Assembly (NCBI GenBank): GCA_008080925.1
Contig: VMDJ01000011.1
Location: forward strand, 1-6,641
DNA length: 6,641 bases
Reading direction: 5' to 3'
From: Gammaproteobacteria bacterium
GTDB taxonomy: Bacteria > Pseudomonadota > Gammaproteobacteria > Chromatiales > Chromatiaceae
The notes under the pieces were generated by a model. The model made no database searches, was not told where the DNA came from, and was given only the letters and a program-made list of their open reading frames with translations. The position numbers and the translations under genes are program-made. Of this stretch, positions 1 through 6,256 are shown piece after piece. Each line of letters begins with the position of its first letter. Position 1 is the stretch's first letter.

Positions 1-292
1 TTTTCTCAGCGGCTTTTCGCTCGGCTTCAGCTTTTCGCTTCGCTTCGGCTTTTTTCTTTTTCTCTGCGGCTTCTTCTTGTTTCCTTTTCTTATCTTCCGC
101 CGCTTTGAGCTTTTTAACTTCTTTATCTAAAGCGGCTTGATCAACAACCGTCGCTTGAACCACTGGCGTTGCAGGTAAAGGCTTAGCGTCATCAGTCCAA
201 TTCACACCAAAAAACATCACTAGCAATAGCAGCAAATGAATACCAACCGCTGCGCCCAGTGCTTTTTGATTTGTTTGGATTAACTCCCACAT
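1..292 (-). CDS. tolA: TolA, N-terminal part (cut by the window edge)
   Basis: Inner-membrane anchored, periplasm-spanning protein of the Tol-Pal system. It transmits force from the TolQR motor to TolB/Pal at the outer membrane during cell constriction. The frame starts with ATG at 292-290 and gives 97 residues before the left edge. A short cytoplasmic N-terminus (MWELIQTNQK) is followed by a hydrophobic helix at about residues 11-31. The Ser-x3-His motif that contacts TolQ in E. coli reads Ala15-x3-His19 here; I recall the same Ala variant in Pseudomonas TolA. From about residue 55 the sequence becomes the Lys/Ala/Glu-rich helical repeat typical of TolA domain II. The start lies 3 bases after the tolR stop and in the same frame (TGA-CGC-ATG), with only a weak GAG as ribosome site, so translation is probably coupled to tolR. 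The C-terminal domain III is outside the window. Confidence 0.95.
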   Translation of the reverse strand, partial: MWELIQTNQKALGAAVGIHLLLLLVMFFGVNWTDDAKPLPATPVVQATVVDQAALDKEVKKLKAAEDKKRKQEEAAEKKKKAEAKRKAEAERKAAEK

Positions 293-295
293 GCG

Positions 296-715
296 TCAAC
301 TCGGGTCTGTTAGAAGCCCCACGCTTGGCACGCCAGCTTGTTGTAATAAAACCATCAATGACACCACCTGACTGTAGATCGTGCCTTTATCCCCTTTCAC
401 CAAAACGGGCGCCTTAGGGTTGTATTTAATGAGCGCCGCGGCTTTTAAAGCGGTTTCATCAGGCGTTAATGGCGTACTTTTATCGTCATCATAAGTAACG
501 TAATACTGGCCATTCGCATCAACCGTAAAAACAATGGGACGCTTAGCATCTGAATCGATTGGATTAGCATCTGCTTGCGGCAATTCAACTTTCACGCCTT
601 CGGTCAGCAACGGTGCGGTAATCATGAAAATAATCAGCAACACCAACATGACATCAATGTATGGCACTACATTAATTTCAGCCATTGGACGTCGAGACTT
701 ATGCTTACGCGACAT
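296..715 (-). CDS. tolR: TolR, ExbD/TolR-family component of the Tol proton motor
   Basis: TolR is the single-pass subunit of the TolQ-TolR proton-driven motor in the inner membrane, which energises TolA. The protein has 139 residues, close to the E. coli length of 142. A basic cytoplasmic start (MSRKHKSRRP) leads into the family signature INVVPYIDVMLVLLIIFM. Asp21 in this signature corresponds to the essential proton-carrying Asp23 of E. coli. One membrane helix spans about residues 17-37. The rest is the periplasmic dimerising domain, ending in the usual QQAGVPSVGL segment. The ATG lies 2 bases after the tolQ stop and is preceded by AAGG at 7 bases spacing, inside the end of tolQ. The gene is intact, and its tolQ-tolR-tolA order is the standard one. 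Confidence 0.98.
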   Translation of the reverse strand: MSRKHKSRRPMAEINVVPYIDVMLVLLIIFMITAPLLTEGVKVELPQADANPIDSDAKRPIVFTVDANGQYYVTYDDDKSTPLTPDETALKAAALIKYNPKAPVLVKGDKGTIYSQVVSLMVLLQQAGVPSVGLLTDPS

Positions 716-717
716 GA

Positions 718-1404
718 TTAAGCCTTACGTGAAGAGGCGTGTGCTTGGCGCTGAAGGACATTTGAGAATTCTTCGATAAAGTCATCGTAACGATTCTCTA
801 AACGCTCTACCGAGTTGGCAAAACGGTTATAAGCCACGACCGCTGGGATCGCAGCAAACAAACCCATCGCGGTTGCGATCAGCGCTTCAGCAATACCAGG
901 AGCGACTAAATTTAAGGTCGCCTGCTTCACATTCCCCAAGGCTTGGAATGCATTCATGATGCCCCAAACGGTACCGAATAAACCCACATAAGGACTGGTC
1001 GAGCCCACGGTTGCTAAGAAGGACAAATGATTATCGAGTTTATCTAGCTCACGCCCCATAGAAGCTCGCATGGCACGACGCGCACCTTCAACAATCGCCA
1101 TTGGCTCAGCTTCATGCTCACGCAAACGCGCATATTCTTTAAAGCCTGCAACAAAGATCGCTGACTGACCCTCTAATGTTGGATCTTTTTCCAAGCGACG
1201 ATACAACTCACCTAAATCACCACCCGACCAAAAGCGTGACTCAAAGGTTTCAGATTCTTCTTTTGCCTCTTTGAGTGTTTTGTATCGATCAAAAATGGCC
1301 GTCCAAGAAAACACTGACGCAACAAGTAATATCAACATCACAAGCTGCACTAACAAACTTGCGTTGAGAATCAGTGAGAAAAATGACATATCCGAGTGCG
1401 GCAT
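718..1404 (-). CDS. tolQ: TolQ, MotA/TolQ/ExbB-family proton channel
   Basis: TolQ forms the pentameric stator-like channel that works with TolR to convert the proton gradient into movement of TolA. The protein has 228 residues, close to the E. coli length. Three membrane helices are visible at about residues 11-38, 129-153 and 168-192, with a large cytoplasmic loop between the first two. The two most conserved stretches, TSPYVGLFGTVWGIMNAF and APGIAEALIATAMGLFAAIP, carry Thr145 and Thr178, the residues lining the proton path and numbered the same as in E. coli. The ATG at 1404 has GAGA at 7 bases spacing, overlapping the ybgC stop; an internal Met6 is a less likely alternative start. The C-terminal tail is cytoplasmic. 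The gap to ybgC is 10 bases, which fits operon transcription. Confidence 0.98.
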   Translation of the reverse strand: MPHSDMSFFSLILNASLLVQLVMLILLVASVFSWTAIFDRYKTLKEAKEESETFESRFWSGGDLGELYRRLEKDPTLEGQSAIFVAGFKEYARLREHEAEPMAIVEGARRAMRASMGRELDKLDNHLSFLATVGSTSPYVGLFGTVWGIMNAFQALGNVKQATLNLVAPGIAEALIATAMGLFAAIPAVVAYNRFANSVERLENRYDDFIEEFSNVLQRQAHASSRKA

Positions 1405-1414
1405 AAAGGTATCT

Positions 1415-1837
1415 CTAAGCGGTATTTAATAGTTCTTTAATTGACGAAGGAATTCGCGCAGGCTTCATCTCATTGGTTACACAAGCCACCTGTACCAAAG
1501 CTTCAACAAGTGGTTGATCTCCACCAAGGCGAAAAATCTGTTGCGCGAACGTTATGCTCGCACCTGATAGCTTGTCTACGCGGGTGATTACCGAAAGCTC
1601 ATCATTGAAACGCGCCGGCGCTCGATAATCCATCTCGGTACGGCGCACAGCAAACATAACACCAGGGTCTTGCATTAACTTGTCTTGCTCAAAGCCAAGA
1701 CTACGCAGCCATTCGGTGCGTGCGCGTTCCATAAAACGTAAATAGTTGGCATAAAACACCACCCCACCGGCATCTGTATCTTCGTAGTAGACCCGAATCG
1801 GCCATTCAAACAGTTGCGAGTTGGACAGTGTTGTCAT
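1415..1837 (-). CDS. ybgC: YbgC, hotdog-fold acyl-CoA thioesterase of the Tol-Pal cluster
   Basis: Cytoplasmic thioesterase of the 4-hydroxybenzoyl-CoA thioesterase/YbgC family, which hydrolyses acyl-CoA esters. In E. coli YbgC associates with acyl carrier protein and phospholipid synthesis enzymes, and its link to Tol-Pal function is still unclear. The protein has 140 residues, a single hotdog domain. The active-site signature VYYEDTDAGGVVFYANY lies at residues 16-32; Asp22 in it matches the catalytic Asp of H. influenzae YbgC. The following FMERARTEWLRSLG helix is also typical. The ATG at 1837 is 10 bases after the ruvB stop. A weak AAGA ribosome site overlaps that stop codon, so coupling to ruvB is likely. 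The ruvB-ybgC-tolQ junction is the pseudomonad arrangement; in E. coli ybgC heads the tol operon alone. Confidence 0.97.
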   Translation of the reverse strand: MTTLSNSQLFEWPIRVYYEDTDAGGVVFYANYLRFMERARTEWLRSLGFEQDKLMQDPGVMFAVRRTEMDYRAPARFNDELSVITRVDKLSGASITFAQQIFRLGGDQPLVEALVQVACVTNEMKPARIPSSIKELLNTA

Positions 1838-1847
1838 TGTTTAGTTC

Positions 1848-2897
1848 TTACTCGTCGAGATCAGCGAACAAATCATCTAGATCATTGTTTGCTTTTGCCG
1901 GCGGCTTTAAGCCACAGAGTTCATATGCCGCTTTTGTCGCAACGCGGCCACGTGGCGTTCGCATCAAAAAGCCTTGCTGAATCAAATAAGGCTCAACCAC
2001 ATCCTCAATGGTGCCACGCTCTTCACCGATGGCCGCTGCTAAGCTATCTAAGCCTACCGGACCACCATCAAATTTATGCACGATCGCTTCAATCAAACGA
2101 CGATCCATCTGATCAAAGCCATGTTTATCGACGTTCAACATGCTGAGCGCTTTATCCGCAACCTCGGTATCGACATGACCATTAGTTTTCACCTGCGCAT
2201 AGTCACGCACACGACGCAGTAGACGATTAGCAATTCGAGGCGTACCGCGTGAACGACGTGCAATTTCTGCAGCACCCCCAGCATCCATATCAACACCCAG
2301 AATAGCGGCAGAGCGTTTAACGATATTGGCGAGCTCAGCCTCTGAGTAAAACTCTAATCGCTGTACGATGCCGAAACGATCACGCAGGGGTGATGTCAGC
2401 AGACCTGCACGAGTGGTCGCGCCAACCAACGTAAAGGGCGGCAAATCAACTTTGATAGAACGCGCTGCCGGCCCCTCACCAATCATGATATCGAGTTGAT
2501 AATCCTCCATCGCCGGATAGAGCACTTCTTCAACCACAGGACTTAAGCGATGAATTTCATCGATGAACAGAACATCACGAGGCTCAAGATTGGTAAGCAA
2601 CGCTGCCAAGTCACCCGCCTTTTCTAGCACAGGGCCTGAAGTCTGTTTTAGGTTCACATCCATCTCATTTGCGATGATGTGCGACAGGGTCGTTTTACCT
2701 AATCCCGGGGGGCCAAAAATCAGCACATGATCCAAGGCTTCACCACGGTCACGAGCTGCAGGGATAAAGATTTCCATCTGCTCACGAACTGCGGGCTGGC
2801 CGACATATTCATCGAGTGTTTTCGGACGGATCGCACGATCAATCGCCGCATCTTCGGCGCCGGCATTAGCTTCTATTAATCGATCGTTTTCGGTCAT
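1848..2897 (-). CDS. ruvB: RuvB, Holliday-junction branch-migration ATPase
   Basis: RuvB is the hexameric AAA+ motor that, loaded by RuvA, drives branch migration of Holliday junctions. The protein has 349 residues (E. coli 336). Walker A GPPGLGKT is at 62-69 and Walker B LFIDEIH at about 110-116. Sensor 1, GATTRAG, is at 159-165. The arginine finger lies in SPLRDRFGI (Arg174), and the sensor 2 region RGTPRIANRLLRRVRD is at 217-232. A C-terminal winged-helix DNA-binding domain spans about 270-330 (GEERGTIEDVVEPYLIQQGF). The extra length is an acidic tail after residue 335 (NNDLDDLFADLDE). The ATG start aligns with E. coli MIEADRLI, and an in-frame stop sits five codons upstream, so no longer start exists. 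No clear Shine-Dalgarno sequence precedes it. The 69-base gap to ruvA is the longest within the operon. Confidence 0.98.
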   Translation of the reverse strand: MTENDRLIEANAGAEDAAIDRAIRPKTLDEYVGQPAVREQMEIFIPAARDRGEALDHVLIFGPPGLGKTTLSHIIANEMDVNLKQTSGPVLEKAGDLAALLTNLEPRDVLFIDEIHRLSPVVEEVLYPAMEDYQLDIMIGEGPAARSIKVDLPPFTLVGATTRAGLLTSPLRDRFGIVQRLEFYSEAELANIVKRSAAILGVDMDAGGAAEIARRSRGTPRIANRLLRRVRDYAQVKTNGHVDTEVADKALSMLNVDKHGFDQMDRRLIEAIVHKFDGGPVGLDSLAAAIGEERGTIEDVVEPYLIQQGFLMRTPRGRVATKAAYELCGLKPPAKANNDLDDLFADLDE

Positions 2898-2966
2898 GAA
2901 ATCTGGGTTTCAGAGAGTTTTTTATTATGCTCAGCATTATGTCGGAACTGCCGCTCCAACGCGAGG

Positions 2967-3569
2967 TTATCGGGTGCTTTGTAGCGCCAATCGAATAATC
3001 TCTTCGGTAGCCAAATCCTCTGTATCCAAACCCTTTGTCATACGCTGCACATCAGCGGCTTTATAGCCAAGAGCCATCAAAGCGCTCATCGCATCATCTA
3101 ACGGGTTGGCTGCCCCACCAGAGAGCGCTTTACCACCCACCAATGGAGTCGAGGAGCTTGAACCGAGTTTATCCATGCGATCACGCATTTCGATTATCAA
3201 TCGCTCAGCGGTTTTCTTACCCACGCCAGGAATTTTAGTCATTGCCGCCACATCGCCGGCAGAGACAGTCATCGCAAATTCATCAGCCGTCATTCCCGAG
3301 AGAATCCCGAGCGCCATCTTTCCACCCACGCCATTCACCTTGAGCAAGGCACGAAATAGCGCACGATCAGACTCTGCCGAAAAGCCATACAAGATATGAG
3401 CATCTTCACGGACCGTAAGATGGGTGTACAAGGTGATTTCATCATCACCTAAGGGCAAGGCATAGAAGGTCGACATCGGCGCTTCAAGCTCGTAGCCGAC
3501 ACCATTCACATCGAGCAATAAAAAAGGTGGTTGTTTATGCAGTACGCGTCCGCGTAACAGACCAATCAT
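2967..3569 (-). CDS. ruvA: RuvA, Holliday-junction binding subunit
   Basis: RuvA tetramers bind four-way junctions, hold them square-planar and load RuvB. Starting at the second of two adjacent ATGs gives 200 residues beginning MIGLLRGRV, which aligns with E. coli MIGRLRG. That start is chosen because a GGGGGGAG ribosome site ends 3 bases before it, whereas the first ATG (3572-3570) would abut that site directly. The N-terminal OB-fold covers about residues 1-62. Two helix-hairpin-helix motifs follow, around VNGVGGKMALGILSG and IPGVGKKTAERLIIEMRDRM. A Ser/Gly-rich linker leads to the C-terminal RuvB-binding domain at about 150-200 (ALMALGYKAADV). The start overlaps the ruvC stop by one base (TGATG), so translation is coupled. 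ruvC and ruvA are directly adjacent here, whereas E. coli separates ruvC from ruvAB. Confidence 0.97.
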   Translation of the reverse strand: MIGLLRGRVLHKQPPFLLLDVNGVGYELEAPMSTFYALPLGDDEITLYTHLTVREDAHILYGFSAESDRALFRALLKVNGVGGKMALGILSGMTADEFAMTVSAGDVAAMTKIPGVGKKTAERLIIEMRDRMDKLGSSSSTPLVGGKALSGGAANPLDDAMSALMALGYKAADVQRMTKGLDTEDLATEEIIRLALQSTR

Positions 3570-4060
3570 CATCTCCCCCCGATGGATGATAGCGTGGTGT
3601 GACTATGCGCATGACACAGTGCGATCGCGAGCGCGTCCGACTCATCAAGCCCAAACTTACCTTGCAGAGAGAGTAACACCTTGACCATATGCTGAACTTG
3701 CTCTTTTTCAGCTTGCCCTTTACCCACCAACGCTTTTTTGACCAAACGTGGCGTGTATTCAAAGACAGGCTTTTGCGCGACAACTGCTGCAGCAATAGCC
3801 GCACCCCTCGCCTGACCTAGCTTCAATGCTGAAGAAACGTTTTTATCGACAAACACTTCTTCGATCGCAACTTGATCTGGCTGATGCTCATCGATGATCT
3901 GCTGCAGACCGAGAAAGATCTCGCCAAGGCGCTCGGTAAACGCTTTTTGCTGCGTGCGAATACAGCCGCTAGCAATGTGGCGACTGTGCGAGCCGTTACT
4001 CTCGATGATCCCGTAACCGGTGACTCGAGAGCCTGGATCAATACCAAGGATACGTGCCAA
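3569..4060 (-). CDS. ruvC: RuvC, Holliday-junction resolvase, UUG start
   Basis: RuvC is the dimeric RNase H-like endonuclease that cuts Holliday junctions symmetrically, in concert with RuvAB. The protein has 163 residues (E. coli 173, the difference being a shorter C-terminal tail). The four catalytic acids are present: Asp8 in ILGIDPGSRVTGYG, Glu67 in AIEEVF, and Asp139 and Asp142 in LDESDALAIA. SALKLGQARGAAI and AEKEQVQHMV are further family landmarks. The start must be TTG at 4060-4058: the next codon upstream in frame is a TAA stop (4063-4061), and the TTG-encoded residue precedes ARILGIDPG exactly where E. coli has MAIILGIDPG. A GGGG stretch at 4068-4071, 7 bases upstream, is the likely ribosome site. 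No LexA-type SOS box is visible in the gap before it. Confidence 0.97.
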   Translation of the reverse strand: MARILGIDPGSRVTGYGIIESNGSHSRHIASGCIRTQQKAFTERLGEIFLGLQQIIDEHQPDQVAIEEVFVDKNVSSALKLGQARGAAIAAAVVAQKPVFEYTPRLVKKALVGKGQAEKEQVQHMVKVLLSLQGKFGLDESDALAIALCHAHSHTTLSSIGGR

Positions 4061-4080
4061 TTAAGCGCCCCGAGTTTCTA

Positions 4081-4104
4081 TCAGTGCACCAGAAATCCAA
4101 TCAT
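4081..4104 (-). other. Seven-codon frame behind a strong ribosome site
   Basis: The minus strand carries AGAGGTG (4112-4118), an excellent Shine-Dalgarno match, 7 bases before an ATG at 4104. The frame reads MIGFLVH and stops with TGA at 4083-4081, ending 20 bases before the ruvC TTG. The ribosome site lies partly in the left arm of the stem-loop and the frame fills the loop and right arm. It may be a leader-type mini-frame that opens the stem-loop and feeds ribosomes to ruvC, or a leftover of a deleted gene start. Chance is a real possibility, and no family resemblance is seen in so short a peptide. Confidence 0.2.
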
Positions 4105-4114
4105 TCTGGCGCAC
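4084..4114. other. Stem-loop in the aspS-ruvC gap
   Basis: An 11-base-pair inverted repeat occupies half of the 62-base gap: arms at 4084-4094 and 4104-4114 around a 9-base loop. In minus-strand RNA (aspS to ruvC direction) all 11 positions pair, with one G-U at 4110/4088. In plus-strand RNA that position is an A-C mismatch. On the plus strand the stem is followed after 3 bases by seven T residues (4118-4124), the form of an intrinsic terminator, yet no plus-strand gene lies upstream; it would stop antisense transcription entering aspS. On the minus strand no U-run follows, so it is unlikely to end the aspS transcript. It could instead act as an mRNA processing or stability element setting ruv-tol levels relative to aspS. 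Confidence 0.55.
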
Positions 4115-4122
4115 CTCTTTTT

Positions 4123-5910
4123 TTAACCCTCGGCCTTTTCAGACTGAGGCAAACGTAGCTTCAAGTGCAACTCGCGAACCTGCGAAGGCTCCACTTCAGA
4201 TGGCGCTTGAGTCAGCAAGCAGCTCGCGCTTTGTGTTTTCGGGAAGGCCATGACATCACGAATCGATTGAGCACCTGCCATCAACATCACAAGGCGATCT
4301 AGACCAAAGGCCAAACCACCGTGTGGAGGACAACCAAACTTCAACGCATCCAACAGGAAGCCAAACTTCTCTTTCTGCTCAGCCTCATCAATGCCTAACA
4401 GAGTAAAGACTTTCTGTTGCACAGAGTCTTGGTGAATACGAATTGAGCCGCCACCAACTTCTGTACCGTTAAGCACCATATCGTAAGCACGCGATAAACA
4501 CTTACCTGGATCGTTCTCTAGCAGATCAATTTGATCCGTCTTAGGCGCTGTAAATGGGTGGTGCAATGCATGCCAACGATTAGAACCCTCATCCCACTCG
4601 AACATTGGGAAATCAACAACCCACAATGGCTTCCAATCAGCATTCATAAGACCTAAGTCTTCTGCCAACTTCACGCGCAAAGCGCCAAGCGCTTCATTCA
4701 CAATTGAGGTCTTATCAGCACCAAAGAATACGATGTCACCATCTTGCGCACCGGTGCGCTGCATAATCGACATCGCCACATCATCAGGCAGGAACTTAAG
4801 GATTGGCGACTGCAAACCTTCAACGCCATCTGCAATCGCATTGACTTTAATGTACGCCAAGCCCTTCGCACCATAGACACCCACAAACTTGGTGTACTCA
4901 TCGATGTCCTTACGACTTAGCTTGCCACCTTCAGGTAAACGTAATGCGGCTACACGACCATTTGGATCATTCGCCGGGCCTGCAAAGACTTTGAACTCAA
5001 CGCCCGCCATCAAATCAGCCACGTCGATCAATTCAAGATCGGTACGCATATCCGGACGATCCGAACCAAAACGACGCATCGCTTCGTCATATGGCATGCG
5101 AGGGAATGGATTTGGCAGATCAACATTCAGCGCATCTTTGAACACACCGCGGATCATGTTTTCCATCAGGTCCATGATTTGATCTTCAGATAAGAATGAC
5201 ATCTCTAAATCGAGCTGTGTAAATTCAGGCTGGCGGTCAGCACGCAAGTCCTCGTCACGGAAACAACGAACAATTTGGTAGTAACGATCAAAGCCAGACA
5301 TCATCAACAACTGCTTAAACAGTTGTGGCGACTGTGGCAACGCAAAGAATTTACCTGCGTGAACACGACTTGGCACCAAATAGTCACGCGCGCCCTCTGG
5401 GGTCGCCTTGGTGAGCATTGGGGTCTCCATGTCCATGAAGCCGTTATCGTCAAGGTAATTACGCAACAGACGTGACACCTTCGAACGCAACATCATGCGC
5501 TCTTGCATGATTGGACGACGCAAATCGACATAGCGATAACGCAGACGAATATCTTCAGAGACCTCGTCCTCATCAATTTGGAAAGGCGGTGTGTCAGCTT
5601 TATTCAGAATCTCAAGCTGCTTACCCAAAATTTCAATCTGACCTGATGACAACTGATCATTAGTGGTGCCTTCAGGACGAGCACGCACAAGACCGGTGAT
5701 CTTCAGAACGAACTCATTACGCACCTGCTCTGCCATTTTGAACACATCTTCGATATCAGGGTCGTAAACCACCTGAACCAAACCGCTGCGATCACGCAGG
5801 TCGATAAAAATGACACCGCCGTGATCTCGACGACGATTAACCCAACCGCAGATCTCTACAGTTTCGCCAATGAACTTTTCGGTGACTTCGCCACAGTAGT
5901 GGGTACGCAT
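4123..5910 (-). CDS. aspS: Aspartyl-tRNA synthetase, probably non-discriminating (Asp/Asn)
   Basis: Class IIb aminoacyl-tRNA synthetase that charges tRNA with aspartate in the cytoplasm. The protein has 595 residues, the bacterial-type length. An anticodon-binding OB-fold covers about 1-105. Motif 1 lies around 145-177 (ETPMLTKATPEGARDY) and motif 2 is FRDEDLRADRQPEF at 217-230. A bacterial GAD insertion spans about 290-420, and motif 3 is GLAFGLDRLVMLM at 532-544 with Arg539. In the anticodon domain it has His30 (RRRDHGG) and Gly81 (RPEG). These match P. aeruginosa His31/Gly82, which relax specificity so that tRNA-Asn is also charged; E. coli has Leu and Lys there. The enzyme would then depend on the amidotransferase GatCAB, which is not in this window. 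The ATG has AGGA 7 bases upstream. It lies 46 bases after the zinc-ribbon gene. Confidence 0.98.
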   Translation of the reverse strand: MRTHYCGEVTEKFIGETVEICGWVNRRRDHGGVIFIDLRDRSGLVQVVYDPDIEDVFKMAEQVRNEFVLKITGLVRARPEGTTNDQLSSGQIEILGKQLEILNKADTPPFQIDEDEVSEDIRLRYRYVDLRRPIMQERMMLRSKVSRLLRNYLDDNGFMDMETPMLTKATPEGARDYLVPSRVHAGKFFALPQSPQLFKQLLMMSGFDRYYQIVRCFRDEDLRADRQPEFTQLDLEMSFLSEDQIMDLMENMIRGVFKDALNVDLPNPFPRMPYDEAMRRFGSDRPDMRTDLELIDVADLMAGVEFKVFAGPANDPNGRVAALRLPEGGKLSRKDIDEYTKFVGVYGAKGLAYIKVNAIADGVEGLQSPILKFLPDDVAMSIMQRTGAQDGDIVFFGADKTSIVNEALGALRVKLAEDLGLMNADWKPLWVVDFPMFEWDEGSNRWHALHHPFTAPKTDQIDLLENDPGKCLSRAYDMVLNGTEVGGGSIRIHQDSVQQKVFTLLGIDEAEQKEKFGFLLDALKFGCPPHGGLAFGLDRLVMLMAGAQSIRDVMAFPKTQSASCLLTQAPSEVEPSQVRELHLKLRLPQSEKAEG

Positions 5911-5956
5911 GGAGCTTTCCTAATTACAGGCCATCCGGCCGCTTAAAATTGTTGTG

Positions 5957-6163
5957 TTAATGGCAGGACGAACAACCGCCAGAGCCGCAACTATGACCAC
6001 CGCCACCGTGTGACGAGGACTTAACCAGACCCGTAACTGACATCAGTTTCTTCAGTGCAGAAGCATGACACTCAGGACATTCCTGCAACGGGTCTGCGCT
6101 CATTTTTTGCATCACCTCAAGGGTGTGACCACACGCCTCGCAGCGATATTCGTAAAATGGCAT
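5957..6163 (-). CDS. FmdB-family small zinc-ribbon protein
   Basis: Small putative regulatory or metal-binding protein of the FmdB/CxxC_CxxC_SSSS zinc-ribbon family; its biochemical role is unknown. The protein has 68 residues. It starts MPFYEYRCEACGH, the characteristic opening of the family, and carries two CxxC pairs, Cys8/Cys11 and Cys29/Cys32, that should hold one zinc. After TGLVKSSS the tail turns into a Gly/His/Cys stretch ending HSCGSGGCSSCH, with three more cysteines and three histidines that could bind metal. The ATG at 6163 is chosen over an in-frame ATG at 6319, because the longer version would add a segment with no family similarity and run across the promoter region and the start of the divergent gene. 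The ribosome site is weak (GGG at 8 bases spacing). Location directly upstream of aspS is common in gammaproteobacteria, often with a DUF502 gene between them, which is absent here. Confidence 0.93.
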   Translation of the reverse strand: MPFYEYRCEACGHTLEVMQKMSADPLQECPECHASALKKLMSVTGLVKSSSHGGGGHSCGSGGCSSCH

Positions 6164-6198
6164 GGCAAAAACCCGTTCATCTGTAGAAAAACCGCGCG

Positions 6199-6228
6199 AT
6201 TTTAGCACAGGCGAGATTTTTGAATGAA
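6199..6228 (-). promoter_or_regulatory. Predicted extended -10 promoter for the leftward operon
   Basis: The minus strand reads TGC-TAAAAT (-10 at 6199-6204, TG at 6206-6207), a good extended -10 element for the housekeeping sigma factor. A poor -35 (TTCATT) sits 18 bases upstream, which is tolerated with an extended -10. Transcription would begin near 6192, giving a leader of about 29 bases before the FmdB-like gene. It is the best promoter candidate for that gene and aspS, and possibly for the whole run to tolA. It is judged by eye only. Confidence 0.5.
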
Positions 6229-6256
6229 GGGGCGATACGATCAGAATCCGCAAAAT

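Noticed and set aside
1..120. Repetitive Lys/Ala/Glu-coding, CTT/GCT-rich stretch that could look like a DNA repeat.
   Set aside because: It is the low-complexity helical domain II of TolA, expected for the family.
296..298. Possible TolR-TolA fusion by readthrough, since tolA follows in the same frame after TGA-CGC.
   Set aside because: Both proteins have normal ends and starts; the shared frame is a one-in-three coincidence and no readthrough signal is visible.
1814..2146. Plus-strand open frame of 110 codons.
   Set aside because: Antisense to the 3' part of ruvB and the ybgC start; its composition is random and no motif is seen.
3535..3804. Minus-strand open frame of 89 codons, and another at 3823-4047.
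   Set aside because: Both are out-of-frame shadows of ruvC, whose frame has all catalytic residues.
4889..5182. Plus-strand open frames inside aspS (also 5275-5475) and inside ruvA and ruvC (3035-3238, 3106-3399, 3872-4126).
   Set aside because: They lie opposite strongly conserved genes and have no domain, ribosome site or context of their own.
5929..5940. Inverted repeat GGCC-4-GGCC in the gap between the zinc-ribbon gene and aspS, considered as a terminator.
   Set aside because: Only four base pairs, built from a self-complementary tetramer, with no T-run on either side.
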